From an uncultured Eubacteriales bacterium (lineage in GTDB: Bacteria; Bacillota; Clostridia; Lachnospirales; Lachnospiraceae): a stretch of DNA of 64,000 nt. The DNA lies in the NCBI GenBank assembly GCA_949294665.1, contig CASFID010000014.1, positions 108,280 to 172,279 of the forward strand, in the 5' to 3' direction. Numbering within the stretch: the stretch's first letter is position 1; the number at the start of each line of letters is the position of its first letter. Of the stretch, positions 45,668-55,865 are shown piece after piece. A model generated the notes under the pieces. It was given only the letters and a program-made list of their open reading frames with translations. It was not told the origin of the DNA and made no database searches. Both the position numbers and the translations under genes were made by a program.

Positions 45668-45749
45668 TGCCGATGGCCGGACTCGAACCGGCACGGATCG
45701 CTCCGCTTGATTTTGAGTCAAGTGCGTCTGCCAATTCCGCCACATCGGC
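45668..45749 (-). tRNA. tRNA-Leu, anticodon CAA
   Basis: An 82-nt class II tRNA. The acceptor GCCGATG pairs with CATCGGC, the anticodon stem is CTTGA/TCAAG and the loop CTCAAAA gives anticodon CAA (complement of 45713-45715), reading UUG. The variable arm is CGGAGCGATCCG and the T-loop GTTCGAG. CCA is not encoded. Confidence 0.95.
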
Positions 45750-45757
45750 GCATATAT

Positions 45758-45816
45758 GTTCTCCGGCATCCGCCGGAGAACGTTTAGATTATATCACTAA
45801 AAAATATACCGTGCAA
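45758..45816 (-). promoter_or_regulatory. Promoter and 5' leader hairpin of tRNA-Leu(CAA)
   Basis: Minus-strand TTGCAC (45811-45816), 17-bp spacer, TATAAT (45788-45793). A hairpin GTTCTCCGGC/GCCGGAGAAC (45758-45781) lies between the promoter and the tRNA and should form in the precursor, perhaps guiding processing. Confidence 0.75.
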
Positions 45817-45870
45817 CCATTATTTTTCATCAGCTTTCCGGTCGCGACAGTTCAACCCGCGCCATTCGTA

Positions 45871-45913
45871 AAACTGCGCTCCGCGCTTATCGCGGCTGCC
45901 GCCGCTGTTTTAC
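45871..45913 (-). terminator. Probable terminator of rhomboid-pyk-lysA
   Basis: An imperfect G+C-rich inverted repeat with outer arms AAAACxGCG and CGCxGTTTT (45871-45913) and inner GCGC/GCGG segments, followed on the minus strand by TTTTACG. It lies directly after the lysA stop. Symmetry is imperfect, hence the lower confidence. Confidence 0.5.
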
Positions 45914-47182
45914 TCATTTAAGTTTCTTCCCGATCTCAAAGCAGTCGAATGTGGCAAAGTAATCCGCAGGCGTCTCCGCTCTCCGGATGAGCTGCACGCT
46001 TCCGTCCTCTTTCAGGAGAAGTTCCGCTGATTTGAGCTTTCCATTGTAATTATATCCCATGGAGAACCCGTGCGCCCCGGCGTCGTGTATCACAAGATAA
46101 TCACCGATGTCGATCTTCGGCAGCATCCTGTCGATTGCAAACTTGTCGTTATTCTCGCACAGAGAGCCCGTCACATCGTATTTGTGATCGCACGGAGCGT
46201 CCTCTTTTCCGAGCACTGTGATGTGATGATATGCGCCGTACATGGCCGGGCGCATCAGATTCACAGCGCATGCATCGACTCCGATATAATCCTTATACGT
46301 TTTTTTCTCGTGGATGGCTTTTGTCACAAGGCAGCCGTAAGGCCCCATCATGTAACGCCCCAGTTCTGTGTAGATCGCCACGTCCCCCATCCCCGCCGGG
46401 ACAAGTACTTCCTCATAGACTCTTCGCACACCTTCTCCGATCGCCCGGATATCGTTTGGCTCCTGATCCGGGCGGTAAGGGATACCGATGCCGCCCGACA
46501 GATTGATGAAGCTGATATGGACGCCCGCCTCTTTCGCGAGTTTCACCGCCTGCTCGAACAGGATTTTTGCGAGCATTGGATAGTAATCGTTTGTCACAGT
46601 GTTGCTGGCGAGGAACGCATGGATCCCGAACTCCTTTGCCCCCTTGCTCTTGAGCGTCCGGAATGCTTCCAGGATCTGTTCGGAAGTCATGCCGTATTTC
46701 GCGTCCCCCGGATTATCCATAATATCATTGCTGATCTTAAAGAGGCCGCCGGGGTTGTAACGGCAGCTTATTTTCTCCGGGATATGACCGATCGCTTTCT
46801 CAAGGAAATCGATATGTGTGATATCATCCAGGTTGATGATCGCCCCGAGCTTATCAGCCAGGATGAAATCCTCCGCCGGCGTATCGTTGGAAGAAAACAT
46901 GATGTCCTCTCCCCGGATATCGAGCGCATCTGATAGCATCAGCTCCGTATAAGAGGAACAGTCGCACCCGCATCCGTACTCCTTCAGAATGTCTATAAGA
47001 AACGGATTCGGCGTGGCCTTTACCGCGAAATACTCCTTATATCCCGGATTCCACGCGAAAGCTTCCTTGAGCGCCTTTGCGTTCTCCCGGATCCCTCTTT
47101 CATCATAGAGATGAAACGGCGTTGGATATGTCTTTACGATCTCTTCTATCTGTTCCTTTGTCACAAACGGTTTCTTTATCAT
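45914..47182 (-). CDS. lysA: Diaminopimelate decarboxylase
   Basis: A 422-residue PLP decarboxylase of the alanine racemase fold (group IV). It converts meso-diaminopimelate to lysine. The PLP lysine is in YFAVKATPNPFLIDIL near 52-68, the glycine loop NLSGGIGIPY near 228, ELGRYM near 272 and CAVNLMRPAMYGAYHHI near 308. Carboxynorspermidine decarboxylases are a related alternative, but the C-terminal CEN and DAGAH motifs fit LysA. It lies 27 bp downstream of pyk in the same operon. Confidence 0.86.
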   Translation of the reverse strand: MIKKPFVTKEQIEEIVKTYPTPFHLYDERGIRENAKALKEAFAWNPGYKEYFAVKATPNPFLIDILKEYGCGCDCSSYTELMLSDALDIRGEDIMFSSNDTPAEDFILADKLGAIINLDDITHIDFLEKAIGHIPEKISCRYNPGGLFKISNDIMDNPGDAKYGMTSEQILEAFRTLKSKGAKEFGIHAFLASNTVTNDYYPMLAKILFEQAVKLAKEAGVHISFINLSGGIGIPYRPDQEPNDIRAIGEGVRRVYEEVLVPAGMGDVAIYTELGRYMMGPYGCLVTKAIHEKKTYKDYIGVDACAVNLMRPAMYGAYHHITVLGKEDAPCDHKYDVTGSLCENNDKFAIDRMLPKIDIGDYLVIHDAGAHGFSMGYNYNGKLKSAELLLKEDGSVQLIRRAETPADYFATFDCFEIGKKLK

Positions 47183-47209
47183 CTGTCTTATCTCCTTATC
47201 TGTTCCTCA

Positions 47210-48646
47210 CTACTCCACTGTAGCGATCCGCATCATGTTGCTCGTCGTCGTGTGCTCCTGGCTGATATTCTTGGACGGGATGCCGGCCGTGAGCACGACT
47301 ACATCTCCGGGTTCGATATACTGTTTCACCGTGGCAAGTTCGATGGCCCCGTTGCAGATATCGTCTGTTGTTTTAAACTGCATCGTCTTAAGAGGACGCA
47401 CTCCCCAGTAGATAGACATTCTTCTGAGCGTGCGCTCATTCGGCGTGATGCCGATGATATCCTGTCTCGGACGCATGTTGGATACGACTCTTGTCGTGGC
47501 GCCTGATACGGTCGGTGTGATGATGCATTTTGCGTTCAGATTGGCCGCGGCGAGCACCGAAGAATAGCCGATCGCGCTGGAGAGCCCGCTTTTCAGATGT
47601 TCTCCCGCTCTGTTGAGTATCATATCATAGTCCAGATGCTGCTCTGTATTCTCGATAATGTGTACCATCATCTGGAGCGCCTCAAGAGGATATTTCCCCT
47701 GTGCGGTCTCCCCGGAGAGCATGACTGCATCTGTCCCGTCATATACCGCATTCGCCACATCTGTCACTTCTGCTCTTGTCGGCCGTGGGTTGCGGATCAT
47801 AGAATCCAGCATCTGCGTCGCGGTTATGACTGTCTTAAAGTTGCTGTTGCACTTCTGTATCATAAGTTTCTGCAGATATGGAACTTCCTCCGCCGGAATC
47901 TCAACGCCGAGATCGCCCCTTGCGACCATGATGCCGTCTGCAGCGCGGATGATCTCATCGATATTGCGAAGTCCCTCTGCATTCTCAATCTTTGCGATGA
48001 TCGGGATATAAGGTGCGTCCAGGTCTTTTAAGAACGCCTTGATCTCAAGTACACACTCTGCATTTCTGACAAAAGATGCAGCGATAAAGTCGATCCCCTG
48101 TTCCACGCCGAACCGGATATCATCCTTATCTTTCTCCGTGATCGCGGGAAGCCGCACAGCTACATTCGGCACATTGACGCCTTTCTTCTCGCCGAGTTCC
48201 CCGCCGTTTACCACCTCGCAGACAATGTCTTTTGCCGTCTTACTGACGACTTTCAGTCCGATCAGGCCGTCGTCTATGAGGATCGTGCTTCCGCGGTCCA
48301 CATCTTCCGGAAGTCCTTTGTAGGTAATGGATACTCTCTTGTCGTCTCCTTCGATCTCATCCGTCGTGAGGGTAAAAAATTCGCCGTTCTCCAGCATGAC
48401 CTTTTTCCCTCCTCTGAGCCTGCCGGTGCGGATCTCAGGTCCCTTCGTATCCAGGAGGATCGCCGTATTGGCATTCAACTCTTCCCTGAGCTGCTTGAGC
48501 AGATCCATCCTTCCTTTCTGCTCCTCGTGGTCCCCGTGGGAGAAATTAAAACGGGCGACATCCATCCCGTTCTGGATGAGGGCTTTCATAAGCTCTCTGT
48601 CATTTGTATTTGGTCCCATTGTACATACTACTTTTGTCTTTTTCAT
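47210..48646 (-). CDS. pyk: Pyruvate kinase
   Basis: A 478-residue pyruvate kinase without the extra C-terminal PEP-utiliser domain of some Bacillus enzymes. It starts KKTKVVCTMGPNTNDRELM and has MVARGDLGVEIPAEEVPYLQ (catalytic loop, about 245-265) and ATQMLDSMIRNPRPTRAEVTD near 280-300. It makes ATP and pyruvate from PEP. It lies 13 bp after the rhomboid-like gene and 27 bp before lysA. Confidence 0.97.
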   Translation of the reverse strand: MKKTKVVCTMGPNTNDRELMKALIQNGMDVARFNFSHGDHEEQKGRMDLLKQLREELNANTAILLDTKGPEIRTGRLRGGKKVMLENGEFFTLTTDEIEGDDKRVSITYKGLPEDVDRGSTILIDDGLIGLKVVSKTAKDIVCEVVNGGELGEKKGVNVPNVAVRLPAITEKDKDDIRFGVEQGIDFIAASFVRNAECVLEIKAFLKDLDAPYIPIIAKIENAEGLRNIDEIIRAADGIMVARGDLGVEIPAEEVPYLQKLMIQKCNSNFKTVITATQMLDSMIRNPRPTRAEVTDVANAVYDGTDAVMLSGETAQGKYPLEALQMMVHIIENTEQHLDYDMILNRAGEHLKSGLSSAIGYSSVLAAANLNAKCIITPTVSGATTRVVSNMRPRQDIIGITPNERTLRRMSIYWGVRPLKTMQFKTTDDICNGAIELATVKQYIEPGDVVVLTAGIPSKNISQEHTTTSNMMRIATVE

Positions 48647-48659
48647 AAATATACTCTCC

Positions 48660-49514
48660 TTACTTTACATGCTCATGTGTAAACAGATGGTCCTGGCAAT
48701 ACTCATAGTTTCCCCTGCACTTTGAACAGAAGCGGAACTCCAGACACGGATCATCCAGCTCCGTCCTGCCGCACACGGCGCAGCGGTGCTTCGCCCCGTT
48801 GGAATACTTCATGCGGGGCTCCGACTGACGTTTGAATCTGGCTTTTCTTGCGCGCTCCCGGGGGCCGAACCGTCTCGTATTCCGGCTGGACAGGAAAAAT
48901 ATGACGAAATTAAGCAGGGACGCCGCGATCGCCACACGTGTCTCCAGACCGCCGCGGATGAAATAATACGCAGCCATCACGGCATAGACGAGCGCCATCC
49001 ATTTCATCTTGATCGGAAGGATGAAATACAGCATCACTTCCATATCCGGATAGATCGCCGCGAACGCCAGGAAAATGGACATCGTGATATAGTTTGTGCT
49101 GACCAGGCCGACAGAGGACAGAGAAACAGTCAGACCGTACAGATCGTATCTGACACTGATGTACGCATACAGTCCGAACACCGCCAGCACGGTAAAGATC
49201 AGGCCGGAAAAGATATACACATTATAGCGGAAACTCCCCCACGTCCTCTCGAGAGCCGTCCCGAGAGAATAGTATAACAGTATGAGAAATACCAGGGAGA
49301 TAAGATTTGTTGTCGGCGGGATCAGAAGCCACGATACGAGCCGCCATACCTGTCCCCGTAAAATAAGCGCCGGCTCCAGGGTAAGATAGCCCAGCATTTC
49401 AGGCATAAGGTATACGACTCCGAAACCGATCACATAGCCGACCAGCAGATACACCGTAAGATTCGGAATTGCGAAACGCCCTATTTTTCTCTCTAATTTG
49501 TCAAGCCAATTCAA
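48660..49514 (-). CDS. Rhomboid-like membrane protein with C-terminal zinc ribbon
   Basis: A 284-residue protein with six hydrophobic helices (about 17-215) of rhomboid layout (GQVWRLVSWLLIPPTTNLISL and YYSLGTALERTWGSFRYN are typical of the family). The catalytic GxSG and AHxxG motifs are missing, so it is probably a pseudoprotease. The C-terminus (about 245-284) holds CAVCG, CSKCRGNYEYC and HLFTHEH, a zinc-ribbon arrangement. The start is TTG at 49514 with AAGGAG 9 bp upstream. It heads the operon with pyk and lysA. Confidence 0.82.
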   Translation of the reverse strand: MNWLDKLERKIGRFAIPNLTVYLLVGYVIGFGVVYLMPEMLGYLTLEPALILRGQVWRLVSWLLIPPTTNLISLVFLILLYYSLGTALERTWGSFRYNVYIFSGLIFTVLAVFGLYAYISVRYDLYGLTVSLSSVGLVSTNYITMSIFLAFAAIYPDMEVMLYFILPIKMKWMALVYAVMAAYYFIRGGLETRVAIAASLLNFVIFFLSSRNTRRFGPRERARKARFKRQSEPRMKYSNGAKHRCAVCGRTELDDPCLEFRFCSKCRGNYEYCQDHLFTHEHVK

Positions 49515-49583
49515 GAATGATCTCTCCTTACTTTCAGAATATATTCTCTAAAATCCTGCAGTTTCTCTGTTTAATCCTATACA

Positions 49584-49612
49584 ATTGTACATTCCGCCTT
49601 ACTGTTTGTCAA
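49584..49612 (-). promoter_or_regulatory. Promoter of the rhomboid-pyk-lysA operon
   Basis: Minus-strand TTGACA (49607-49612), 17-bp spacer, TACAAT (49584-49589). Confidence 0.8.
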
Positions 49613-49707
49613 ACGGTAGTTATTCCTTTTTCCGCCTTTCTTTCGATCTTTATATAATTTATCCATAAGCGCAGGAATTATTTTGAAAACCCGCATAATA
49701 ATAACAA

Positions 49708-49736
49708 TTGTCTTTTTTATATTTCTGTCGTATAAT
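49708..49736 (+). promoter_or_regulatory. Promoter of the activase gene
   Basis: Plus-strand TTGTCT (49708-49713), 17-bp spacer, TATAAT (49731-49736), 83 bp before the start codon. Apart from this and the divergent promoter, the 305-bp gap 49515-49819 shows no gene or clear structure. Confidence 0.78.
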
Positions 49737-49819
49737 GTAAATTGCTGCAAAATGCGAGAATGCATTTAATAGGAAATAACTCATATAAATATTTACTACA
49801 AAAGATTGGAGATCACACA

Positions 49820-52800
49820 ATGAATCTGAAAGAATTACATACTCTGGGAATCGATATCGGTTCTACAACTGTAAAGATTGCGATTCTGGATGAGGAAAAC
49901 GAGGTCCTCTTCTCTGACTATGAACGTCATTATGCAAATATCCAGGAGACGCTGTCTGACCTTCTCGGACGGGCGCTCTATAAACTCGGGGCGATCCATG
50001 TCTCTCCGGTCATTACCGGAAGCGGAGGTCTTACGCTCGCCAAGAATCTGGGCGTTCCCTTTGTCCAGGAGGTTATTGCAGTCTCTACGGCGCTGCAGGA
50101 CTATGCGCCGCAGACAGACGTAGCCATCGAGCTGGGCGGCGAGGACGCCAAGATCATCTATTTTGAAGGAGGCAATGTGGAACAGAGAATGAACGGCGTC
50201 TGTGCCGGGGGTACAGGCTCCTTTATCGATCAGATGGCTTCTCTGCTCCAGACGGATGCCTCCGGATTAAATGAATACGCGAAGAATTACAAGGCGCTTT
50301 ACTCCATCGCGGCACGCTGCGGTGTGTTTGCCAAATCTGATATCCAGCCGCTCATCAATGACGGCGCGTCGAAAGAAGATCTTGCCGCTTCTATCTTTCA
50401 GGCGGTAGTAAACCAGACGATCAGCGGACTTGCCTGCGGAAAACCGATCCGTGGACATGTGGCGTTTCTGGGCGGTCCTCTCCACTTTCTGTCAGAGCTC
50501 AGGGCTGCGTTTATCCGCACGCTGAAGCTGGACGACGAGCATATCATCGCTCCGAACCACTCGCATCTGTTCGCCGCCATCGGTTCCGCGCTGAACTCAA
50601 AGAAAGACACCCCGGTGGCGCTCCAGGAGCTTCAGAACAGGTTGGCGAGAAAAGTCAAGATGGAGATCGAGGTAGACCGCCTCGAGCCTTTATTCGCAAC
50701 AAATGCCGAATATGAGGAGTTCATCGCCCGTCACGCAAAACATCAGGTGCCTGTAAAAGACCTCTCCACATATCATGGCAAGGCCTTTCTCGGCATTGAC
50801 GCAGGTTCCACGACGACAAAAGCAGCTCTTGTAGGCGAAGACGGCACACTGCTGTATTCCTTCTATCACAATAACGACGGAGATCCTCTCGGTACGACGA
50901 TCTCTGCAATCAAGGATATCTACGAAAAGCTTCCGGAGGGCGTGGAGATCGTGCACTCCTGCTCCACCGGCTACGGGGAGGCGCTCATTAAAGCCGCTCT
51001 CATGCTGGACGAGGGCGAGGTCGAGACAGTTGCCCACTACTATGCCGCCGCTTTCTTCGAGCCCGACGTGGACTGTATCCTGGACATCGGCGGACAGGAT
51101 ATGAAATGCATCAAGATCAAGAATCAGACGGTCGACAGCGTGCAGCTCAACGAGGCATGCTCCTCCGGCTGCGGTTCATTCATCGAGACTTTTGCCAAAT
51201 CGCTGAACTATACGGTGGAGGACTTCGCACATGAGGCCCTCTATGCGCAGAATCCGATCGATCTTGGCACACGCTGTACGGTGTTCATGAACTCCAAGGT
51301 AAAGCAGGCGCAGAAAGAGGGAGCGTCTGTGGCAGATATCTCCGCCGGACTTGCCTACTCCGTCATTAAGAATGCGCTCTTTAAAGTCATCAAAGTTTCC
51401 AGCGCGTCAGAGCTTGGGAACCACATCGTTGTACAGGGCGGTACATTCTACAACAATGCGGTCTTAAGAAGTTTCGAGAAGATCGCCGACTGCGAGGCGA
51501 TCCGCCCGGACATCGCGGGTATCATGGGTGCGTTCGGCGCGGCCCTGATCGCACGCGAGAGATACACGGACTGCGAAGGCACAACGATGCTCTCCATCGC
51601 GGACATCAAATCCATGGAATACTCCACAACGATGACGAAATGCCGCGGCTGCACGAACACATGCCGTCTGACGATCAACCACTTCAGCGGAGGCCGCAAA
51701 TTCATCACGGGGAACCGCTGTGAGCGCGGACTCGGCAAGGAAAAGTCAAAGAACACGATGCCGAACCTGTTCGACTATAATCTGCACCGCTACTTCGACT
51801 ATGAACCGCTCTCCGAAGAGGAGGCAAAGCACGGTGTGATCGGTATCCCCCGCGTTCTGAACATGTACGAGAACTATCCGTTCTGGTTTACATTTTTTAC
51901 AAAGCTGGGATTCCGGGTGGTGCTCTCCCCTGCTTCGACGAGGAAGATCTACGAACTGGGCATCGAATCCATCCCAAGCGAGTCCGAGTGTTATCCGGCG
52001 AAACTTGCGCACGGACATGTGCAGTGGCTGATCAACAACGGTGTAAAACACATCTTCTACCCGTCTGTTCCCTATGAGCGCAACGAGTTTGAAGATGCCA
52101 ACAACCATTACAACTGCCCGATCGTGACCTCCTACCCGGAGAATATCAAGAACAATATGGATCCGATCGTAAAGGGAGAAGTTGATTTCATCCATCCTTT
52201 CCTCTCGTTCCAGAGCGAGGAGACGCTCTCCTACCGTCTGATCGAGGAACTGGGAACGAAGTTCTCTTTAAGCGAGAACGAGATCCGCTCCGCCGTACAC
52301 GACGCATGGACAGAGCTGGCCGCGTGCCGTCAGGATATGCGCGACAAGGGCGAGGAGACGATCCGATTCTTAAATGAGACCGGGAACCGGGGCATTGTGC
52401 TGGCAGGACGTCCGTATCACATCGATCCGGAGGTCAACCACGGTCTGCCCGAGATGATCACATCATATAATATCGCCGTGCTGACTGAGGACTCCGTCTC
52501 CCATCTGCATCAGGTGGAGCGTCCCTTAAATGTCATGGACCAGTGGATGTACCACTCCCGTCTGTACGCTGCGGCAAACTATGTAAAAACAACGGAGAAT
52601 CTGGACCTGATCCAGCTCAACTCATTCGGATGCGGCCTGGACGCCGTGACTACAGACGAGGTGGCCGATATCCTGACCGGCTCCGACAAGATCTATACGA
52701 CACTGAAGATCGACGAGGTCAACAACCTTGGCGCGGCCCGCATCCGCGTGCGCTCCCTGCTCGCCGCCATCCGCGTACGCGAGCAGAAGAAAGCCGAGCG

Positions 52801-54067
52801 CACCATCCGCCCGGCTTCCATCGAGAAAGTGCCGTTTACAAAAGAGATGCGCAAGACGCACACGATCCTCTGCCCGCAGATGTCTCCGATCCACTTCGAG
52901 CTTCTGGAGCCTGCTTTTAAAGCTGCCGGGTATAAGATCGAAGTGCTCCCCAACGACAACCGCCAGGCAGTGGACATGGGGCTGAAATATGTAAACAACG
53001 ACGCCTGCTATCCGTCCCTCATCGTCGTCGGACAGATCATGGACGCGATCCTCTCCGGCAACTATGACACGGATCATCTCGCTGTCATCATCAGCCAGAC
53101 GGGCGGAGGCTGCCGTGCCTCCAACTACATCGGCTTTATCCGCCGGGCGCTCAAGAAAGCGGGATACGGACATATCCCGGTCATCTCCATCAACTTAAGC
53201 GGTCTGGAGGCGAACCCGGGATTCAAGATCACCCTGCCTCTCGCCGTGCGCATCGCATACGCTGCCGTATTCGGGGATATCTTTATGAAATGTGTCTACC
53301 GGATGCGTCCCTACGAGGCGGTTCCCGGCACGACAAACGCAGTGCACCGCAAATGGGTGGAGGTCGTCCAGAAGTTTGTATCCGAGGGGTACCCGTCACG
53401 CCGGAAGTTCAAGAAGCTCTGCCGTGACATCATCAACGACTTTGACAATATCGAGATCCTGGATATTAAGAAACCGCGCGTGGGCGTCGTCGGCGAGATC
53501 CTTGTGAAGTTCCTGCCCGCCGCCAACAATCATCTGGTGGATCTTCTGGAGGCGGAGGGAGCCGAGGCGGTCGTTCCCGACCTGATCGACTTCATGCAGT
53601 ACTGCTTCTACAATCAGAATTTCAAGGTGTCCCACCTTGGATTCAAGAAGACAAAAGCGCTGGTCGGGAACCTGGGCATCAAGGCCGTAGAGTGGCTGCG
53701 CTCCCCTGCTTCCAGGGCATTTGCCGAGAGTAAGCACTTCGATCCGCCGGCACATATCGAAGATCTGGCGAAGATGGCATCCGAGATCGTTTCCATCGGA
53801 AACCAGACCGGCGAGGGATGGTTCCTCACTGGGGAAATGCTCGAACTCATCCACAGCGGCGCCGGAAATATCGTGTGTACACAGCCGTTCGCCTGCCTGC
53901 CAAACCACGTGGTCGGCAAGGGAGTCATCAAAGAACTTCGGAGACGGCATCCCGAGTCAAACGTTGTGGCGATCGACTTTGATCCGGGCGCAAGTGAAGT
54001 AAACCAGTTGAACAGGATCAAACTGATGCTCTCCACAGCATTTAAAAATCTGGAAAAAGCAAATTAA
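49820..54067 (+). CDS. Fused 2-hydroxyacyl-CoA dehydratase activase-like protein
   Basis: A 1415-residue protein. Two ASKHA ATPase domains in tandem begin with [15 protein letters not shown] (10-24) and [16 protein letters not shown] (about 328-343). Each has cluster-type cysteines ([10 protein letters not shown] and [14 protein letters not shown] and RCTVF) like the [4Fe-4S] activator HgdC. A CxxCxxxC segment ([11 protein letters not shown]) follows near 605, then DUF2229 and an HgdB-like C-terminus. Family proteins are large and widespread in Clostridia, but their substrates are mostly unknown. The ATG at 49820 follows GGAGATCA. Monocistronic. Confidence 0.9.
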   Translation: MNLKELHTLGIDIGSTTVKIAILDEENEVLFSDYERHYANIQETLSDLLGRALYKLGAIHVSPVITGSGGLTLAKNLGVPFVQEVIAVSTALQDYAPQTDVAIELGGEDAKIIYFEGGNVEQRMNGVCAGGTGSFIDQMASLLQTDASGLNEYAKNYKALYSIAARCGVFAKSDIQPLINDGASKEDLAASIFQAVVNQTISGLACGKPIRGHVAFLGGPLHFLSELRAAFIRTLKLDDEHIIAPNHSHLFAAIGSALNSKKDTPVALQELQNRLARKVKMEIEVDRLEPLFATNAEYEEFIARHAKHQVPVKDLSTYHGKAFLGIDAGSTTTKAALVGEDGTLLYSFYHNNDGDPLGTTISAIKDIYEKLPEGVEIVHSCSTGYGEALIKAALMLDEGEVETVAHYYAAAFFEPDVDCILDIGGQDMKCIKIKNQTVDSVQLNEACSSGCGSFIETFAKSLNYTVEDFAHEALYAQNPIDLGTRCTVFMNSKVKQAQKEGASVADISAGLAYSVIKNALFKVIKVSSASELGNHIVVQGGTFYNNAVLRSFEKIADCEAIRPDIAGIMGAFGAALIARERYTDCEGTTMLSIADIKSMEYSTTMTKCRGCTNTCRLTINHFSGGRKFITGNRCERGLGKEKSKNTMPNLFDYNLHRYFDYEPLSEEEAKHGVIGIPRVLNMYENYPFWFTFFTKLGFRVVLSPASTRKIYELGIESIPSESECYPAKLAHGHVQWLINNGVKHIFYPSVPYERNEFEDANNHYNCPIVTSYPENIKNNMDPIVKGEVDFIHPFLSFQSEETLSYRLIEELGTKFSLSENEIRSAVHDAWTELAACRQDMRDKGEETIRFLNETGNRGIVLAGRPYHIDPEVNHGLPEMITSYNIAVLTEDSVSHLHQVERPLNVMDQWMYHSRLYAAANYVKTTENLDLIQLNSFGCGLDAVTTDEVADILTGSDKIYTTLKIDEVNNLGAARIRVRSLLAAIRVREQKKAERTIRPASIEKVPFTKEMRKTHTILCPQMSPIHFELLEPAFKAAGYKIEVLPNDNRQAVDMGLKYVNNDACYPSLIVVGQIMDAILSGNYDTDHLAVIISQTGGGCRASNYIGFIRRALKKAGYGHIPVISINLSGLEANPGFKITLPLAVRIAYAAVFGDIFMKCVYRMRPYEAVPGTTNAVHRKWVEVVQKFVSEGYPSRRKFKKLCRDIINDFDNIEILDIKKPRVGVVGEILVKFLPAANNHLVDLLEAEGAEAVVPDLIDFMQYCFYNQNFKVSHLGFKKTKALVGNLGIKAVEWLRSPASRAFAESKHFDPPAHIEDLAKMASEIVSIGNQTGEGWFLTGEMLELIHSGAGNIVCTQPFACLPNHVVGKGVIKELRRRHPESNVVAIDFDPGASEVNQLNRIKLMLSTAFKNLEKAN

Positions 54068-54087
54068 AAGATCTGAAAATCCAAAAG

Positions 54088-54149
54088 AACTGGCACAGAA
54101 AAATCCTCTGTCGGTCCGCCCGGCAGAGGATTCTCTGTGTCAGTTCTCT
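54088..54149. terminator. Bidirectional terminator after the activase gene
   Basis: Long hairpin: outer arms AACTGxCACAGA and TCTGTGxCAGTT, inner ATCCTCTG/CAGAGGAT. On the minus strand the inner stem is followed by TTTTTC. It separates the convergent activase and small membrane-protein genes. Confidence 0.7.
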
Positions 54150-54158
54150 GTTATTCAA

Positions 54159-54404
54159 TTATTCTCCTATCCTGTAGAGGAAGAAGCATCCGCCTAACAG
54201 CCCCATGATCAGCCCGGCATAGCCTCCCGCACAGATCAGATCCGCCAGCGCCGTGATAACGCCCGTCCCTGTATACATGCATACAGCAAGGCCGGCCAAC
54301 ACTCCCGCCAACGTCCATCCGATGATCATGACTGGAAGAAAGACTGATACCGCGTGGCTGTTGTCCATATGCTTTGTGATAAGATTCCATAGTCCTCTGT
54401 ACAT
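54159..54404 (-). CDS. Small membrane protein of unknown function
   Basis: An 81-residue protein with two or three hydrophobic helices (about 19-45 and 48-75: VFLPVMIIGWTLAGVLAGLA; GGYAGLIMGLLGGCFFLY). No known family was recognised. I chose the ATG at 54404, 8 bp after GGGGG; an in-frame ATG at 54428 has no site. It converges with the activase gene and lies upstream of nothing on its own strand until the terminator. Confidence 0.6.
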   Translation of the reverse strand: MYRGLWNLITKHMDNSHAVSVFLPVMIIGWTLAGVLAGLAVCMYTGTGVITALADLICAGGYAGLIMGLLGGCFFLYRIGE

Positions 54405-54531
54405 TTTTTCATCCCCCGTCTGCATCACGTATGATGTTATACATTATTCTGAAGAGCAGCTCCATCTCTGTTACAACTTTATTGTAAACAGGGAATGTAA
54501 AAAACATACCGGACGTTTTGCAAATTTTCTG

Positions 54532-55185
54532 TTAAACAAATAATGCGCAGATGTCGGATGGCAGACGCACGATCTCTTCTGCCCCCGCTTCCTCAAGTTC
54601 CTCTCTGCTCCCGTACCCGTACAGGACTCCCATGCTGTGAAGCCCGTTCTTCTTTGCTCCGAGTATGTCATGGCGGCGGTCCCCGATCATCACCGCCTGT
54701 TTTTTCTCTTCTTCCGATATCCTGCAGGCTTTGACCACATATCCGATCACTTCGTCTTTGGCTGTCCTCGTCCCGTCCATGCATGCGCCTCCGATAAAAT
54801 CAAAATATCTCATCAATCCGAAATGTTCAACGATCACCTTTGCATATTTCTCCGGCTTTGAAGTCGCCATCAGAACGGTAACGCCTTTGTTTTTCAGCGT
54901 TTCCAGCATCTCTGGCACGCCGTCATAAACCCGGTTCTCGAATATCCCTCTGTCTTCGTAGTACACCCGGTACAGATCCACCATCTCGCGGCTTTCGCTT
55001 TCATCCAGCCCGAAAACAGACTGGAACTGCTCCCGGAGCGGAGGACCGATAAATGATCTCAGGACCTTTTCCGACGGCTCCGCAAGTTTCTTCTTTCCAA
55101 CCGCATAGCGGATCGCTTTCATGATCCCCGTACCGGAATCTGTGATCGTTCCGTCCAGATCAAAAACAGCGATTGAGTATCCCAT
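54532..55185 (-). CDS. HAD phosphatase (phosphoglycolate phosphatase/5'-nucleotidase-like)
   Basis: A 217-residue HAD hydrolase: motif I VFDLDGTITDSG near 8-19, motif II MATSKPEKYAK near 112 and motif IV VMIGDRRHDILGAKKNGL near 168. The cap region IGPPLREQFQSVFGL is typical of GmhB/PGP-like enzymes that dephosphorylate small molecules. The ATG at 55185 follows AAGGAAGTAAGAG; the longer frame lacks a site. It lies 76 bp downstream of greA, across a tandem repeat. Confidence 0.9.
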   Translation of the reverse strand: MGYSIAVFDLDGTITDSGTGIMKAIRYAVGKKKLAEPSEKVLRSFIGPPLREQFQSVFGLDESESREMVDLYRVYYEDRGIFENRVYDGVPEMLETLKNKGVTVLMATSKPEKYAKVIVEHFGLMRYFDFIGGACMDGTRTAKDEVIGYVVKACRISEEEKKQAVMIGDRRHDILGAKKNGLHSMGVLYGYGSREELEEAGAEEIVRLPSDICALFV

Positions 55186-55216
55186 CTCTCTTACTTCCTT
55201 TCTGCTTACTGTCAAA

Positions 55217-55278
55217 ATGTATCCCTGCAATTAATAACTTCTGATCCATGTATCCCTGCAATTAGTAACTTCTGATCC
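55217..55278 (-). repeat. 31-bp tandem duplication at the 3' end of greA
   Basis: Positions 55217-55247 and 55248-55278 are the same 31 bp with one A/G difference. The second copy contains the last codons and stop of greA; the first lies just downstream of the gene. It looks like a recent slippage or unequal-crossover duplication that leaves the reading frame intact. Confidence 0.9.
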
Positions 55279-55765
55279 GATCTTCATCCTCGCTCTCGGT
55301 CTTGATCACCTTTCGTATCACGACATGATATCCGTAATCGTCACTGACTTTCACGTACACACGGTCTCCCTCTTTATGTCCGAGCAGCGCTTTCCCGATC
55401 GGAGATTCGATGCTGACCAGCCCGTTCAGAGAACTGCCGCGCACAGACGTTACGATCCGATAGGTCTCCACCTCATCGTCATCCTCACAGTAGATCTCAA
55501 CCGTATTGTTCAGCCCCACCTCGTCAGCTTTAGAATGATCCTCCACGATGATCGCGGTCTTGAGCATCCGCTCCAGATATCGGATGCGGCTTTCATTTCT
55601 GTTCTTTTCCTTTTTTGCTGCATGATATTCAAAGTTCTCACTGAGATCCCCATGGGAACGGGCTTCTTTCACTGCCTCGATCAGTTCTTTCCGCTCTACA
55701 AGTTTGCGGTGCTCGATCTCCGCCTGGATCTTCTCCACATCGCTCTTTGTCAGTTTTTCACGCAT
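55262..55765 (-). CDS. greA: Transcript cleavage/elongation factor GreA
   Basis: A 167-residue GreA, slightly longer than the usual 158. The N-terminal coiled coil (about 5-80) includes EARSHGDLSENFEYHAAKKEK with the acidic tip that stimulates RNA cleavage by RNA polymerase. The C-terminal FKBP-like domain includes SPIGKALLGHKEGD near 125. I chose the ATG at 55765 (MREKLTKSDVEKIQ), with AAGGAAAC upstream. The gene ends inside a tandem 31-bp repeat. Confidence 0.95.
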   Translation of the reverse strand: MREKLTKSDVEKIQAEIEHRKLVERKELIEAVKEARSHGDLSENFEYHAAKKEKNRNESRIRYLERMLKTAIIVEDHSKADEVGLNNTVEIYCEDDDEVETYRIVTSVRGSSLNGLVSIESPIGKALLGHKEGDRVYVKVSDDYGYHVVIRKVIKTESEDEDRIRSY

Positions 55766-55865
55766 ATATTTCTGTTTCCTTCTTTCCTGTTGATATTTCA
55801 GGCAGCCGGCTGCCCCGGATCTGACCATGCCAGCCGCGCCGCCGCGCAAAAGTTCTTTCATATAG

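Noticed and set aside
30922-45749. The two tRNA-Leu genes as integration sites
   Set aside because: Neither is followed by a repeated tRNA 3' end nor by an integrase gene.
45758-45781. Hairpin read as a terminator
   Set aside because: It lies between a strong promoter and the tRNA it serves, with no T-run on either strand; better explained as a tRNA precursor leader structure.
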